Source of the DNA: an uncultured Muribaculaceae bacterium
GTDB taxonomy: Bacteria > Bacteroidota > Bacteroidia > Bacteroidales > Muribaculaceae
Direction: 5' to 3'
DNA length: 64,000 bases
NCBI GenBank assembly: GCA_910588035.1
Contig: CAJUPY010000005.1
Location: 1 to 64,000 of the forward strand
Shown here: positions 8,347 to 17,055 of the stretch, piece after piece
Numbering within the stretch: the first letter of the stretch is position 1
Layout: each line of letters starts with the position of its first letter
Notes under the pieces: generated by a model
What the model was told of the DNA's origin: nothing
Database searches by the model: none
What the model saw: the letters and a program-made list of their open reading frames with translations, nothing else
Program-made: the position numbers and the translations under genes

Positions 8347-8832
8347 ATGAAAAAAGCAGTGAAATATTTTTCGATACTCGCGGTCACCGCGGCTGTCATC
8401 ATGACAAGCTCATGTGGTGGGCGGAACTCCCGGCATGAAGAGCGGAAGAGCGACTCAGTCAGGGAGATGCTTGAAAAATATCTGACATCACTCTCACCGG
8501 CCGACACGGCCGAGGTCAAGACGCTGAGCAGTCAGTTTCTGACCTATTTGAGCGAGAACCGTGTTGACGACGCGGTCGCGATGCTCTACCAGTCTGATGG
8601 TGGGGGTAAACCTGTCAAAGTCGATTCTGCGACTGTAGCGGTCTTGAAACGCCGCAACGAGATTTTCCCCGTGCGAGCATTCTCCGTCAACGCTGTCAAA
8701 TTTCTTTCGCCCGATAACAATGCAGTTACCTACACCGTCATGTTCGACAACGGTAATCCGCCCTCGACTACCCGGTGGGCATTCAATCCGGTCAAATACG
8801 ACGGCAAATGGTATCTGACGTTGTCAGATTGA
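8347..8832 (+). CDS. Small lipoprotein of unknown function
   Basis: The protein has 161 residues. The signal peptide ends in TSSCGG (lipobox Cys ~24). The mature part has a charged helical start (24-60) and an alpha/beta region ending in WAFNPVKYDGKWYLTLSD, reminiscent of NTF2/DUF4878-like folds that finish with a GxWYL strand. It follows the giant lipoprotein after a terminator. Function not assigned; an envelope location is clear from the lipobox. Confidence 0.75.
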   Translation: MKKAVKYFSILAVTAAVIMTSSCGGRNSRHEERKSDSVREMLEKYLTSLSPADTAEVKTLSSQFLTYLSENRVDDAVAMLYQSDGGGKPVKVDSATVAVLKRRNEIFPVRAFSVNAVKFLSPDNNAVTYTVMFDNGNPPSTTRWAFNPVKYDGKWYLTLSD

Positions 8833-8901
8833 TTCTTGAAGAAGGACAAAAACAAGAATAGAAGTTACTTTTGAGATTAGTGAGCATAAAAATAACCTTT
8901 A

Positions 8902-9007
8902 TAGATTTGACATCAAACAAATCGACGCTAATCTAACGGTAAATCTGTTGTGAAACAGGTTCTACCCTATCAGCAGACTCATGCTCCCGAGTCTGCTGAT
9001 TTTTTTA
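8902..9007 (+). ncRNA. Candidate small RNA (weak)
   Basis: TAGATTTG (8902-8909) fits the -7 consensus, and a perfect terminator ends at 9007. The ~95 bases between hold no useful ORF. The nearest TTTG upstream is 28 bases away, too far for a standard -33 box. It may simply be the 3' UTR of the lipoprotein gene at 8347. Confidence 0.25.
8969..9007 (+). terminator. Intrinsic terminator, perfect 12-bp stem
   Basis: ATCAGCAGACTC (8969-8980) pairs with 8989-9000 and is followed by a run of seven T. It separates the lipoprotein unit from the T9SS cargo operon. Confidence 0.85.
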
Positions 9008-9100
9008 TGCCTACATTTATTGTCATATTTTTACATTTTTATTTGCATAACTTAAAATTCATCACTAAATTGCGGCCCAACCAATTCAATCACGTTATTT

Positions 9101-10816
9101 ATGAAACATTTAATGACCTTTATCTCGCTTTTAATGTCAACATTCGTTTGTTTGGGACAGGACGAAACCGAGATTTTCACATTCACCGACAGCTTTGAAA
9201 GCGCGTCATCGGGAACTTTGACTAACGTTCCGCTTCTATCAAAGAGCGAACGAGTGACTAAAAACGACGGCCTTATCGAGATTACTGCAATCGGAGAGAT
9301 TCCCGATTCGATCGTCACGTGTGCCAACGTTGCGGCAAACATCTGGGAATCTGTGATAAAAAACAAGTCTAAAATTCATTTTCAGCTCAAATATGAAGAC
9401 ATCGGTAATGAGGCAACAAAAACTGAGGTTGTTTATAATACGGACAAAGGTAAATACGTACCATCGTCCTTATACTATCAAACATATCCTGAAAATGAAA
9501 ATCCATGTTACGCAACTTTAATTGTAAACTCAAAGATGAATTGGATATGCGATCACTCTTCCCAAGTATTTGAAGGACGTGGTAATCTAACATATTCATT
9601 ACTGAGGGCAATCGGAGTTACTTTAGGATTTGGAAGCAGTTTGCAATTGAAGACAACAGGAAATTCCACGTATATTGGTGCCAACAGTGGGAAATACTAT
9701 TCTTTGTTTGACAGATTGATAAAAGACAGTGATCAAAAAGCTCTCTCGTCTGTCCGATTGATCGGAAACAGATATAACGCGGCGTTGAGCGACTTTGCCC
9801 AGCCTAAAAACGGCCGTAGAATCTATGCGTTGAAGACCGATAGCGAGCATTTGCTGTATGCTCCAGAGGCTTTTGATGACGGCAAGTCTCTTGTTTATCT
9901 CGACAATCCCAATTCCCTGATGCACTACCAATTGGAGAAAGGTCACTCTAAACTGCAGATTGATGACACTACCATTGAACTGTTGAAAGAAATTGGTTGG
10001 GAACTTGACAGGACCAAAGATATTGAAATCGTCAGCAATGACTTGCCTGACACCGGAATAGGTTCGGCCTATACGAGCCACAGTTTCACGATAAGGAACA
10101 ACAGCGGAACGCCGATCGAAAACCGACGGTGGGAATTTATTGCTCCGCTGAAAACGGGTGGTGACCGGGTTGTCTCGTCGGCCGACGGAACAACCGGATT
10201 CACAATTCCTGCCATTGGCGACAGTGAGGAATATGCCGTCAATGTAAATGGTGACATAAGGGCTACAGTCAAATTTCAAGGCACTGTAAACGGAATCGCA
10301 GTCAAAGACTCCTACAGCCTGTCACTTGAACTGAAACCTTCGATCAATCATGTTACGATAATATCACGTGAATTTACACCTGAGATGTCATCATATAGGC
10401 TTAATCTTGCGGTCGAGTATTCCGGAAGTGATCGAATCAGCCTTGCAGTTGAAGTTGAGGGTAACCCTGTAACCTATGAGAATGAATATCATTATCCATT
10501 TATCGCTCACTTGACTACCAAATACATTTCTATAGATTACTATGCTTGGGTTGACCTCATTGTAAGAAATGAATATGGTGAAACTATCTATACTATTGAT
10601 TTGGAACCACTGATTGGCTTAGATGAAAACAAAAATCAGACTTCGGTAAAGACAATTGACATTTCTGAAAACGATATTTTTGAAGCCGTAGACTTCACTG
10701 GGCGTATTGCCGCAAGCGGAGAAATGAATGAACTTAATAAAACATTGAATCCGGGATTCTATATTTTCAAGAGTAAATCCAATCCAAGTGTAACGTTTAA
10801 AAAAGTGATACGATGA
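9101..10816 (+). CDS. T9SS-exported metallopeptidase-like protein, zinc site lost
   Basis: The protein has 571 residues. A signal peptide (1-19, ending CLGQ) is followed by a region laid out like secreted zinc metallopeptidases: CANVAANIWESVI, then LLRAIGVTLGFGSS, FDRLI, IYALK.DSEHLLYAP, YLDNPNSLMHY and ELLKEIGWEL. In those enzymes the second element reads HExGHxLGF; here the two His and the Glu are replaced by Arg, Val and Ala, so zinc hydrolysis is unlikely. A beta-rich middle (~310-500) follows, then a Por-type C-terminal sorting domain (~510-571). It overlaps the next gene by 4 bases. AT-richer than its neighbours, suggesting transfer. The family match is by eye. Confidence 0.65.
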   Translation: MKHLMTFISLLMSTFVCLGQDETEIFTFTDSFESASSGTLTNVPLLSKSERVTKNDGLIEITAIGEIPDSIVTCANVAANIWESVIKNKSKIHFQLKYEDIGNEATKTEVVYNTDKGKYVPSSLYYQTYPENENPCYATLIVNSKMNWICDHSSQVFEGRGNLTYSLLRAIGVTLGFGSSLQLKTTGNSTYIGANSGKYYSLFDRLIKDSDQKALSSVRLIGNRYNAALSDFAQPKNGRRIYALKTDSEHLLYAPEAFDDGKSLVYLDNPNSLMHYQLEKGHSKLQIDDTTIELLKEIGWELDRTKDIEIVSNDLPDTGIGSAYTSHSFTIRNNSGTPIENRRWEFIAPLKTGGDRVVSSADGTTGFTIPAIGDSEEYAVNVNGDIRATVKFQGTVNGIAVKDSYSLSLELKPSINHVTIISREFTPEMSSYRLNLAVEYSGSDRISLAVEVEGNPVTYENEYHYPFIAHLTTKYISIDYYAWVDLIVRNEYGETIYTIDLEPLIGLDENKNQTSVKTIDISENDIFEAVDFTGRIAASGEMNELNKTLNPGFYIFKSKSNPSVTFKKVIR

Positions 10817-11829
10817 AGAAAACAGCTTTAACAATAATCGGTATGCTGTTGGGATTATACTGCTCATCTCAACATATTTCCGATGAAATAACACTTGGAA
10901 ATGGAGACATAGTGGACTTCAGTTATATTTTCAAGCCAAACGATAGCTGTACTTTTCATAGCGATGAAAAATGCGACTGGAAATTTTGTATTTATTATTG
11001 GAATTCCAAATCTGACGATTTTATTATTGCTGATCAAGCCTATTCAAATAACATCAGTTTTCAAATCTCTGATATCCTTCAATTAGAGAAACATATCGGT
11101 TATTTTAAAATAATTGACATAGAAGACAAAAGATATACAGTCGGTTACATAGAATTGAGCAAAGGTGATTCCGTGCTTGATAAAAGGGATATATATATGC
11201 AGTTAACTCCTTCCCAGCCAAAAGTCATAGACTTTAAGTTTGATTACGATTATGATTGGGACTATGATGATTTAGGCATAGACGGCGGTATTTTAGAATT
11301 GACATTGGAAATTGATGACGATGTAGAAAGAATATTCATGATCTGCCCTGATTTTTATGGCCATTTATTTCAAAAGCCGGACGACGATCGGTTTTTCTTT
11401 GGCGAATATCATACGGTAAATAAAATTGCGCCACGGAAAACAACAATTACTATTGATCGGGTGGAATGGGGTATTTTCATGAAATTATCAGCTATTAATC
11501 GTTATGGAACAAGTCAAAGTCTGATTGTCAACACTACCGATTTCATTACTGATCCAAAGGTATTGGAACGCATTAACTCGTTGAACCCCAATGCTTCGAT
11601 AGACAGCGAGCCGTTAAATGAACCAGAAATAATTTATAGCAGAGATGAACTCAATGTCAACGGAGAAATAAACGATTTCAAAATAGAAATCTATAACATT
11701 GTCGGTCATAAATTACTTGATAATCAAAATGAACGTATGATAGATATCTCCGGTCTGCCCTCCGGCGTTTTCGTCGTGTTACTAAAAACAGATAACCAAA
11801 TTATCAAAACCTTAAAAATATCAAGATGA
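10813..11829 (+). CDS. T9SS-exported protein of unknown function
   Basis: The protein has 338 residues. The signal peptide (1-20) ends near CSSQ. The mature part is Asp/Tyr/Phe-rich and beta-rich, with an Asp-rich patch around 140-155. Residues ~270-338 form a Por-type C-terminal sorting domain (FKIEIYNIVGHKLL, IDISGLPSGVFVVLLK, LKISR end). It starts inside the stop of the metallopeptidase-like gene (ATGA) and ends inside the next start the same way. The three are therefore translated as a coupled set and probably exported together. No enzyme motif seen. AT-rich like its neighbours. Confidence 0.7.
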   Translation: MKKTALTIIGMLLGLYCSSQHISDEITLGNGDIVDFSYIFKPNDSCTFHSDEKCDWKFCIYYWNSKSDDFIIADQAYSNNISFQISDILQLEKHIGYFKIIDIEDKRYTVGYIELSKGDSVLDKRDIYMQLTPSQPKVIDFKFDYDYDWDYDDLGIDGGILELTLEIDDDVERIFMICPDFYGHLFQKPDDDRFFFGEYHTVNKIAPRKTTITIDRVEWGIFMKLSAINRYGTSQSLIVNTTDFITDPKVLERINSLNPNASIDSEPLNEPEIIYSRDELNVNGEINDFKIEIYNIVGHKLLDNQNERMIDISGLPSGVFVVLLKTDNQIIKTLKISR

Positions 11830-12162
11830 AAAAGTCAATCTTACTAACTGCACTTCTATGCTTGCTGCCTGTAGTATCGTACGGCCAAAAACCGATTGAA
11901 ACCTATACATACGGAACTGACGAGATACATGAACGATTGTCTCAACTTAAAGCTATACATATTATTGGACATGAGCATGCACTTCGACAACACGGTTATC
12001 TATATTGTCAGACTGAACAGCATAGATCAGACTCCGGTCAAGACATTCGATTCGCTGAACGACGGATCGTCATTGGATATTTCTGACATACCGTCGGGAT
12101 TATATGTGCTGACCTGTAAAGACCGCAGTGGAAAAATTCACTCGTTTAAATTTGTTAAATAG
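11826..12162 (+). pseudogene. Short T9SS cargo gene with frameshift
   Basis: From 11826 the frame gives a clear signal peptide (MKKSILLTALLCLLPVVSYG) but ends out of register at 12086. A second frame, open to 12162, carries a typical Por-type C-terminal tail (LDISDIPSGLYVLTCKDRSG, then a basic end). A single shift between about 11940 and 12010 would join signal peptide and sorting tail into one ~110-residue protein. It may be a decayed gene, a sequencing error or a programmed shift; no homopolymer or slippery heptamer stands out. Its ATG overlaps the stop of the preceding gene. Confidence 0.65.
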
Positions 12163-12171
12163 CTAAGAAGT

Positions 12172-12208
12172 CGGGAGGGAGAAGAAAATACCTCCCTATT
12201 ATTTTTTC
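12172..12208 (+). terminator. Terminator of the T9SS cargo operon
   Basis: GGGAGG pairs with CCTCCC around an A-rich loop and is followed by a T-rich stretch ending in TTTTTT. The stem is short. Confidence 0.6.
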
Positions 12209-12231
12209 TGCCAGGAGATTTGCACGTCAAA

Positions 12232-12263
12232 TTTGGATATTAAGGCATAAAGGCGTAATTTTG
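12232..12263 (+). promoter_or_regulatory. Promoter of galM
   Basis: TTTG (12232-12235), 20 bases, TAATTTTG (12256-12263): a full Bacteroidetes promoter. It places transcription start near 12270 and so rules out the in-frame TTG at 12261 as the start codon. Confidence 0.75.
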
Positions 12264-12290
12264 CGAGAAACATTAAACAATCACATTATC

Positions 12291-13442
12291 ATGAAAATGG
12301 AATTAAAATCGATTATTCTTGGCGGAGCTGCGATCCTCGCGATGTCAGTTGCCTCATGTGGCGGCGAGAGCAAGCCCACGCTGACCAAGTCGGGACTTGA
12401 CCCCGAGAACTTCAAGGCCGTACACAACGGCAAGGAGACAGCCCTCTACACTTTGACCAACGCAAACGGCATGGAAGCGTGCATCACCAACTATGGCGGC
12501 CGCATCGTTTCGCTCATGGTGCCCGACCGCGACGGCAACCTCGTTGACGTGGTCATAGGGTTCGACTCAATAGCCGATTACATCAACATCGACTCCAACT
12601 ACGGTGCCGCCATAGGCCGCTACGGCAACCGCATCAACCAGGGACGCTTCACCCTCAACGACTCAACATACCAGTTGCCGCAGAACGATGGTCCCCACTC
12701 TCTTCACGGCGGTCCGATCGGATTTCACCACTCGGTCTGGGACGCTGAGCAGCCCAACGACTCCACCCTCAAGATTCACCTTCTCTCACCCGACGGCGAG
12801 GCCGGCTACCCGGGAAATCTCGATGTCAACATCGTCTACACCCTTCTGCCCGACAACTCTATCGACATCGCCTATGAGGCAACCACCGACAAACCGTCGA
12901 TCGTCAACCTGACAAACCACGCCTATTTCTGCCTGAGCGGCGATCCGTCGAAAGACATTCTCGGCGAAATCATGTTCATAGATGCCGACAGCATAACCCC
13001 GATCGACAGCACTTTCATGACAACAGGCGAGATGATGGCGGTCGAAGGCACTCCGTTTGACTTCACAACAGCCAAGGCTATCGGTCAAGACATGAAGGCC
13101 GACAACGACCAGTTGCGCTACGGCAACGGAATAGACCACAACTACGTGCTCAACAAAAAAGGTGACATCAACAACGAGGCAATCACAATCACCGATCAGA
13201 CAACCGGCATCGTTCTGTCTATGTTCACCGACGAACCGGGCATCCAGGTCTATACCGGCAACTTCCTCGACGGCTCAGTCAAGGGTAAAGGAAACCTGCC
13301 TCACGCAAACCGCGCCGCAATCTGCATCGAGTCACAGCACTATCCCGACTCACCCAACAAGCCACAGTGGCCTTCGGTTATAGTTAATCCGGGCGACACC
13401 TACACAAGCCACACAATCTACCGCTTCTCGACCGACAAATAA
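12291..13442 (+). CDS. galM: Aldose 1-epimerase (galactose mutarotase), lipoprotein
   Basis: 383 residues from the ATG at 12291, chosen because the promoter covers earlier in-frame starts. It interconverts alpha and beta anomers of galactose and related aldoses. A lipobox VASCGG (Cys ~21) puts it in the envelope. Family motifs: NYGGRIVSLMVPDRDG, NRINQGRF, HGGPIGFHHSVWD, LTNHAYFCLSG (active-site His), GIDHNYVLN, EPGIQVYTGNF and the catalytic Glu in ICIESQHYPDSPN. It stands alone between two terminators. Envelope mutarotases of this kind are frequent in Bacteroidales and probably process sugars released at the surface. Confidence 0.93.
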   Translation: MKMELKSIILGGAAILAMSVASCGGESKPTLTKSGLDPENFKAVHNGKETALYTLTNANGMEACITNYGGRIVSLMVPDRDGNLVDVVIGFDSIADYINIDSNYGAAIGRYGNRINQGRFTLNDSTYQLPQNDGPHSLHGGPIGFHHSVWDAEQPNDSTLKIHLLSPDGEAGYPGNLDVNIVYTLLPDNSIDIAYEATTDKPSIVNLTNHAYFCLSGDPSKDILGEIMFIDADSITPIDSTFMTTGEMMAVEGTPFDFTTAKAIGQDMKADNDQLRYGNGIDHNYVLNKKGDINNEAITITDQTTGIVLSMFTDEPGIQVYTGNFLDGSVKGKGNLPHANRAAICIESQHYPDSPNKPQWPSVIVNPGDTYTSHTIYRFSTDK

Positions 13443-13466
13443 GTTGAAAGCACAGCAATAGAACAT

Positions 13467-13508
13467 AATCCCGGATTGACATTTTGAAGTGTCAGTCCGG
13501 GATTTCCA
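13467..13508 (+). terminator. Terminator of galM
   Basis: AATCCCGGATTGACA (13467-13481) pairs with 13490-13504 (one G-T pair) around an 8-base loop, with a weak T tail. Confidence 0.75.
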
Positions 13509-13614
13509 TTATAGTCATGAAATTGGCATTTAGGTCGAACTAAATTAAACCTTCAGACCTTTATTTAATCAGAGATAGAAACAAAAACACATAATGATAT
13601 AAAAACCAAGCGAA

Positions 13615-14607
13615 ATGAGACGATTCTGGAATATACTGACAATATGCTTCTTCTGCGGAATTCTCGTATCCTCGCCGTTCGACACAACGGCGCAGAACCG
13701 CCGCGGCCATGGACATGAAAACTCCTCACACAACAATAACAACGGTGGTCGAGGCAGCAACCGCCGTGGCTCAGAACGCCGCAACCACGACAACCGGCAG
13801 CGTCCGGGCAACTCAAACAAAAATCATCAGCGACCCGACAACAACAAGCACCAGCGACCCGGAAACGACAACCACCAACGGCCCGGAAAACCGGGTAACA
13901 ACTACCGCCCCGGCAACAGTAACGGACACCATAATAAACCGGGAAACAATTTCCGCCCCGGCAACAACCACAGACCTGACCACACTCCAAACTACCGCCC
14001 CGGCCACAACAACCACAAACCGAAACCCGCACCGGTTTACCGGCCCGGCCACAACAACTTCAACAAGCATCACGGCCACGGCCACAGACCGACTTTGCCT
14101 CCGCCGCCACCCTACCGCCCCTACCGCTATGCTCCACGGGCCTGGCACCGTCCGGTTCCACCGCCCCACTTCCGTCCACACTACCATGTGTCGCCACTGC
14201 AGGCTATTCTTGGATTCACATTCGGAACTGCACTCAATGTCAGCCTCAATCTGCTTAACAGCGGCAACTACAGCATCGACGGCTATGGAGACAACCGTGT
14301 CTATCTGCGCGATGTCTCGGCCATGAACTGCTACTGGCCCGATGCGACACTCTACTACAACAACGGCATGTTGCAGTCGTCGACATTCAGCTACTCGACA
14401 TCGTATTTCGACAACGGCCGCTACAACAACGTCTACAACGTTCTTGTCAACACTTATGGCATGCCTGTCTCAACCCGCCACTCCGGCAACATGATGTCTG
14501 CGACATGGTGGGGCTACAACAACCAATATGTCACTCTCGAATTTCAGCCTCTCTACTCGCCCGGTGGAAGCCTGCGCTACTACACGACGCTTGTGATGGG
14601 CAACTGA
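13615..14607 (+). CDS. Exported low-complexity His/Asn/Pro-rich protein
   Basis: The protein has 330 residues. A signal peptide (1-27, ending TTAQ) is followed by ~130 residues built from irregular RPGN/HQRPGN units with many His, Asn, Arg and Gly, then a Pro-rich stretch with PPPPPYRPYRY. The C-terminal ~150 residues are ordinary sequence, containing a hydrophobic piece (LQAILGFTFGTALNVSLNLL) and a Tyr/Asn-rich domain. The basic, His-rich part might bind metal, nucleic acid or peptidoglycan; none is shown. No family recognised. No clear promoter. Confidence 0.65.
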   Translation: MRRFWNILTICFFCGILVSSPFDTTAQNRRGHGHENSSHNNNNGGRGSNRRGSERRNHDNRQRPGNSNKNHQRPDNNKHQRPGNDNHQRPGKPGNNYRPGNSNGHHNKPGNNFRPGNNHRPDHTPNYRPGHNNHKPKPAPVYRPGHNNFNKHHGHGHRPTLPPPPPYRPYRYAPRAWHRPVPPPHFRPHYHVSPLQAILGFTFGTALNVSLNLLNSGNYSIDGYGDNRVYLRDVSAMNCYWPDATLYYNNGMLQSSTFSYSTSYFDNGRYNNVYNVLVNTYGMPVSTRHSGNMMSATWWGYNNQYVTLEFQPLYSPGGSLRYYTTLVMGN

Positions 14608-14658
14608 CAACAGACATGCCATAGGCATCTCCCTGCCTGTCTCTCAGTCTTGTGGAAG

Positions 14659-16137
14659 TCAACGGTCAATGACCTTCACATTTTCTGATCTGAAGATGAC
14701 GATTTTTTCAACCCCATCGGCTGTCGGAGCGTCAATATCACTCAGACGCGCACCGTTGACATCATCGAGAACTACCGCAGGACGGTAGTCCGGACGCACA
14801 CAGTCAAACACCATGTCTGAAACTTTCAGACCGTCGACATGGCGCGCATAGAGACCATAGGCCGGAGTCTGTCCGGCAAATTTCGGCTCAGGATAGTGGG
14901 TAGACTGCTCACGGTAGTCTTTGTCGACCAGTTCGCGCGCACCGCCGCCACGAAATTTGAGCCTGATATTGCTGAGAGAGATGTCACGAAGCGGCTCGCC
15001 CGGCATTCCTGTGACTATTATCGAACAAAGCGAGTCACAGTCGTCGGCAACTATGTTTGAGATTTTGATGTCGCGGGCGGTCGAATTATGTGTCAGATCG
15101 TTCGGGCCCCTGTTCCGGCATCCTGTGGTTATATAGACCGGATAGTGATGAACGTGGCTCATGGAGATGTTGTTGACCACAATATTCTCCATTATTCCAC
15201 GGTCTACCGACTCAAAGGCAAGCCCGCTCGAATAATTGAAGGTGCAGTTGGACAACGCTATGTTGCGGTAACCGCCGTTAGATTCGGTTCCGAGTTTGAA
15301 ACGTCCGCACACCCAATTGACTTTCTCCGGAATGTATGTTCCGTCGAGAAGCGAACCACACTTATATCCGGTCACATTGCAGTTTGTGACCGCAATATGC
15401 TCACAGATAACCGGTTTTTTGAGGGCATAAGAACTTTTCAATACGATAGCGTCGTCACTCGGGGTGTTGACCCGGCAGTTTGTGATCGTCATGTATTTAC
15501 AACAGTCTATGTCAATGCCGTCGCGATTTGTGTCGATTGTCAGATTGTCGAGCGTAGACAGGTCACAACCGGTCATTATCACGGCAAAATGCCCTCCGCG
15601 ATAGATGGTGATGTCGCGCAAGGTCACCCGTCTGCATAGTTTCAGCGCGATTGCCTTGTCGCCCGTTCCGATCGAACCGCCCTGGACATTCCCGGCCTTC
15701 TCTGTATCTTTTTTTGTCAGACCCGCCCCATCAATCATTCCGTGGCCCGTGATGCTGACATTGGTCTGGCCCTCGGCCCAGATAAGCGAATTGTGGAAAT
15801 AGGTGTGGCCGCCGTCTTGATATTCAGGAAATCCACCGAATGACTCGCTCTCGTCATATGCTTTCATTTCGGCGGGTGCAGCAAGAATTATCGCCCCTGC
15901 CGAAAGATGAAAGTCTATATTTGATCTCAATCTGATGCTACCGCAAAGATATGTTCCGGCAGGCACCAGAACCTGACCGCCACCACCGGCCACTGCCGCC
16001 TCTATGGCCGCATTGATTGCCGGTGAGTCAAGTGTCTTTCCATCTCCTTTTGCACCATAATCACAAACATTATATTGATTTACGGCTCTGCCCACGACTG
16101 CCGCCAGAAACGCCATAGCCAGAAACATGAATCTCAT
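14659..16137 (-). CDS. Glycoside hydrolase family 28 (polygalacturonase-like)
   Basis: 492 residues from the ATG at 16137; an in-frame TTG at 16158 is less likely because it precedes the signal peptide MRFMFLAMAFLAAVVG. A right-handed beta-helix begins with YNVCDYGAKGDGKTLDSPAINAAI, the usual GH28 opening. Catalytic-type Asp residues are seen in NRDGIDID and PSDDAIVLKS, and a substrate-binding Arg/Lys in RFKLGTE. The usual GHG histidine loop reads YKCGSLLDG instead. It probably cleaves pectin-type alpha-galacturonosyl or related rhamnosyl links in the periplasm or at the surface. It lies 45 bases after upp with no terminator between. Confidence 0.85.
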   Translation of the reverse strand: MRFMFLAMAFLAAVVGRAVNQYNVCDYGAKGDGKTLDSPAINAAIEAAVAGGGGQVLVPAGTYLCGSIRLRSNIDFHLSAGAIILAAPAEMKAYDESESFGGFPEYQDGGHTYFHNSLIWAEGQTNVSITGHGMIDGAGLTKKDTEKAGNVQGGSIGTGDKAIALKLCRRVTLRDITIYRGGHFAVIMTGCDLSTLDNLTIDTNRDGIDIDCCKYMTITNCRVNTPSDDAIVLKSSYALKKPVICEHIAVTNCNVTGYKCGSLLDGTYIPEKVNWVCGRFKLGTESNGGYRNIALSNCTFNYSSGLAFESVDRGIMENIVVNNISMSHVHHYPVYITTGCRNRGPNDLTHNSTARDIKISNIVADDCDSLCSIIVTGMPGEPLRDISLSNIRLKFRGGGARELVDKDYREQSTHYPEPKFAGQTPAYGLYARHVDGLKVSDMVFDCVRPDYRPAVVLDDVNGARLSDIDAPTADGVEKIVIFRSENVKVIDR

Positions 16138-16182
16138 GTATCTCAATTTTAAAGTCAAACCATATTTTTTTGATTGGCTAAC

Positions 16183-16836
16183 CTACTCCTTTATTCCGTA
16201 TGCAAGGTCTCCGGCATCGCCAAGTCCGGGTACGATATAGGAGTGGGAGTTTATCTCATCGTCGACCGCACCTATCCAGAGAGTGGTCTTGTGGGCGGGG
16301 AATGTCTTCTTTATGTATTCGACTGCCTGTTTTGAGGCTATAACCGAACATACATGGATGTGCGACGGATCACCCTTGGTCAGCAATGCACGATAGCTAA
16401 GCTCCATTGACGCGCCTGTAGCGAGCATAGGGTCGGCAATGATCAGGGTCTTACCGTCAAGACGCGGCGATGCGAGATACTCGATGCAGATATCGAAATT
16501 TTCTTTCTCCTTATATTTGCGGTACGCGCTTACGAAAGCGTTCTCGGCATGGTCGAAATAGTTCAGGAAACCCTGATGGAAAGGCACACCGGCGCGGAAA
16601 ATCGTCGCCAGCACAAGCGGCGTGTCGATCAGCTCACATTTTGCCGTGGCAAGCGGAGTCTCGATCTCGGCGGTGCGGTAAGAGAGAGTGCGGCTGATCT
16701 CAAATGCCATTATCTCGCCGATGCGTTCGAGATTGCGACGGAAACGCAACATGTCTTTCTGAACGTTCACGTCGCGCAACTCGGCCATGTACTGATTCAC
16801 GAGAGAGGGATATTCTGCAAAATTGACTGTTTTCAT
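16183..16836 (-). CDS. upp: Uracil phosphoribosyltransferase
   Basis: 217 residues, the normal family length. It makes UMP from uracil and PRPP (pyrimidine salvage, cytoplasm). The PRPP loop is IIADPMLATGAS; an earlier conserved segment reads TIFRAGVPFHQGF; the uracil-binding C-terminus is HSYIVPGLGDAGDLAYG. The promoter box is at 16870-16877, inside the edge of the DnaA-box-like cluster. The following gene on the same strand is GH28, probably only incidentally co-transcribed. Confidence 0.95.
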   Translation of the reverse strand: MKTVNFAEYPSLVNQYMAELRDVNVQKDMLRFRRNLERIGEIMAFEISRTLSYRTAEIETPLATAKCELIDTPLVLATIFRAGVPFHQGFLNYFDHAENAFVSAYRKYKEKENFDICIEYLASPRLDGKTLIIADPMLATGASMELSYRALLTKGDPSHIHVCSVIASKQAVEYIKKTFPAHKTTLWIGAVDDEINSHSYIVPGLGDAGDLAYGIKE

Positions 16837-16869
16837 GTCTTATCGGTTTTTCGTTGGTAATTATTTTTC

Positions 16870-16877
16870 AAAGGTAG
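16870..16877 (-). promoter_or_regulatory. -7 box of upp
   Basis: CAAAGGTA on the plus strand is TACCTTTG on the minus strand (TAnnTTTG), 33 bases before the upp ATG. There is no TTTG at -33. Confidence 0.5.
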
Positions 16878-16898
16878 CGATTTTTTTTCACATAGAGT

Positions 16899-17054
16899 TT
16901 TCAACAGTCACATTCATCGTTATTAACACTTGTTCAACAAAGTTTTCAACACAGTGTTAATAACTCTCATAATCAGCTGACATCAAGGCCATAAATTGTA
17001 AGTAAAGCTGTTGATAACAATGTTTATAACCACAACAAAACAAGTTTTTCAACA
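16899..17054. other. Cluster of DnaA-box-like repeats, possible replication origin element
   Basis: An AT-rich, gene-free stretch holds TTTTCAACA three times (16899, 16944, 17046), TTGTTCAACA (16931), GTTATTAACA (16920), TGTTAATAAC (16956), TGTTGATAAC (17009) and TTTATAACCACA (17023). TGTTGATAA differs by one base from the reverse of the DnaA box TTATCCACA. Such clusters mark bacterial origins, but the plus strand looks C-richer than G on both sides by eye, so a clear skew switch is not seen. A DnaA titration site or regulatory region is the alternative. Confidence 0.5.
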
Positions 17055-17055
17055 C

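Noticed and set aside
12261..12290. Upstream in-frame start for galM
   Set aside because: The TTG lies inside the TAATTTTG promoter box; the ATG at 12291 gives a standard lipoprotein signal.
13565..14032. Cys-rich open frame antisense to the His/Asn-rich protein
   Set aside because: The Cys/Gly richness is the reverse reading of the RPGN/His repeats; no start context or family.
13741..14060. Possible CRISPR or direct-repeat array
   Set aside because: The repetition is irregular, in frame and encodes RPGN-type units; no equal spacers or palindromic repeats exist.
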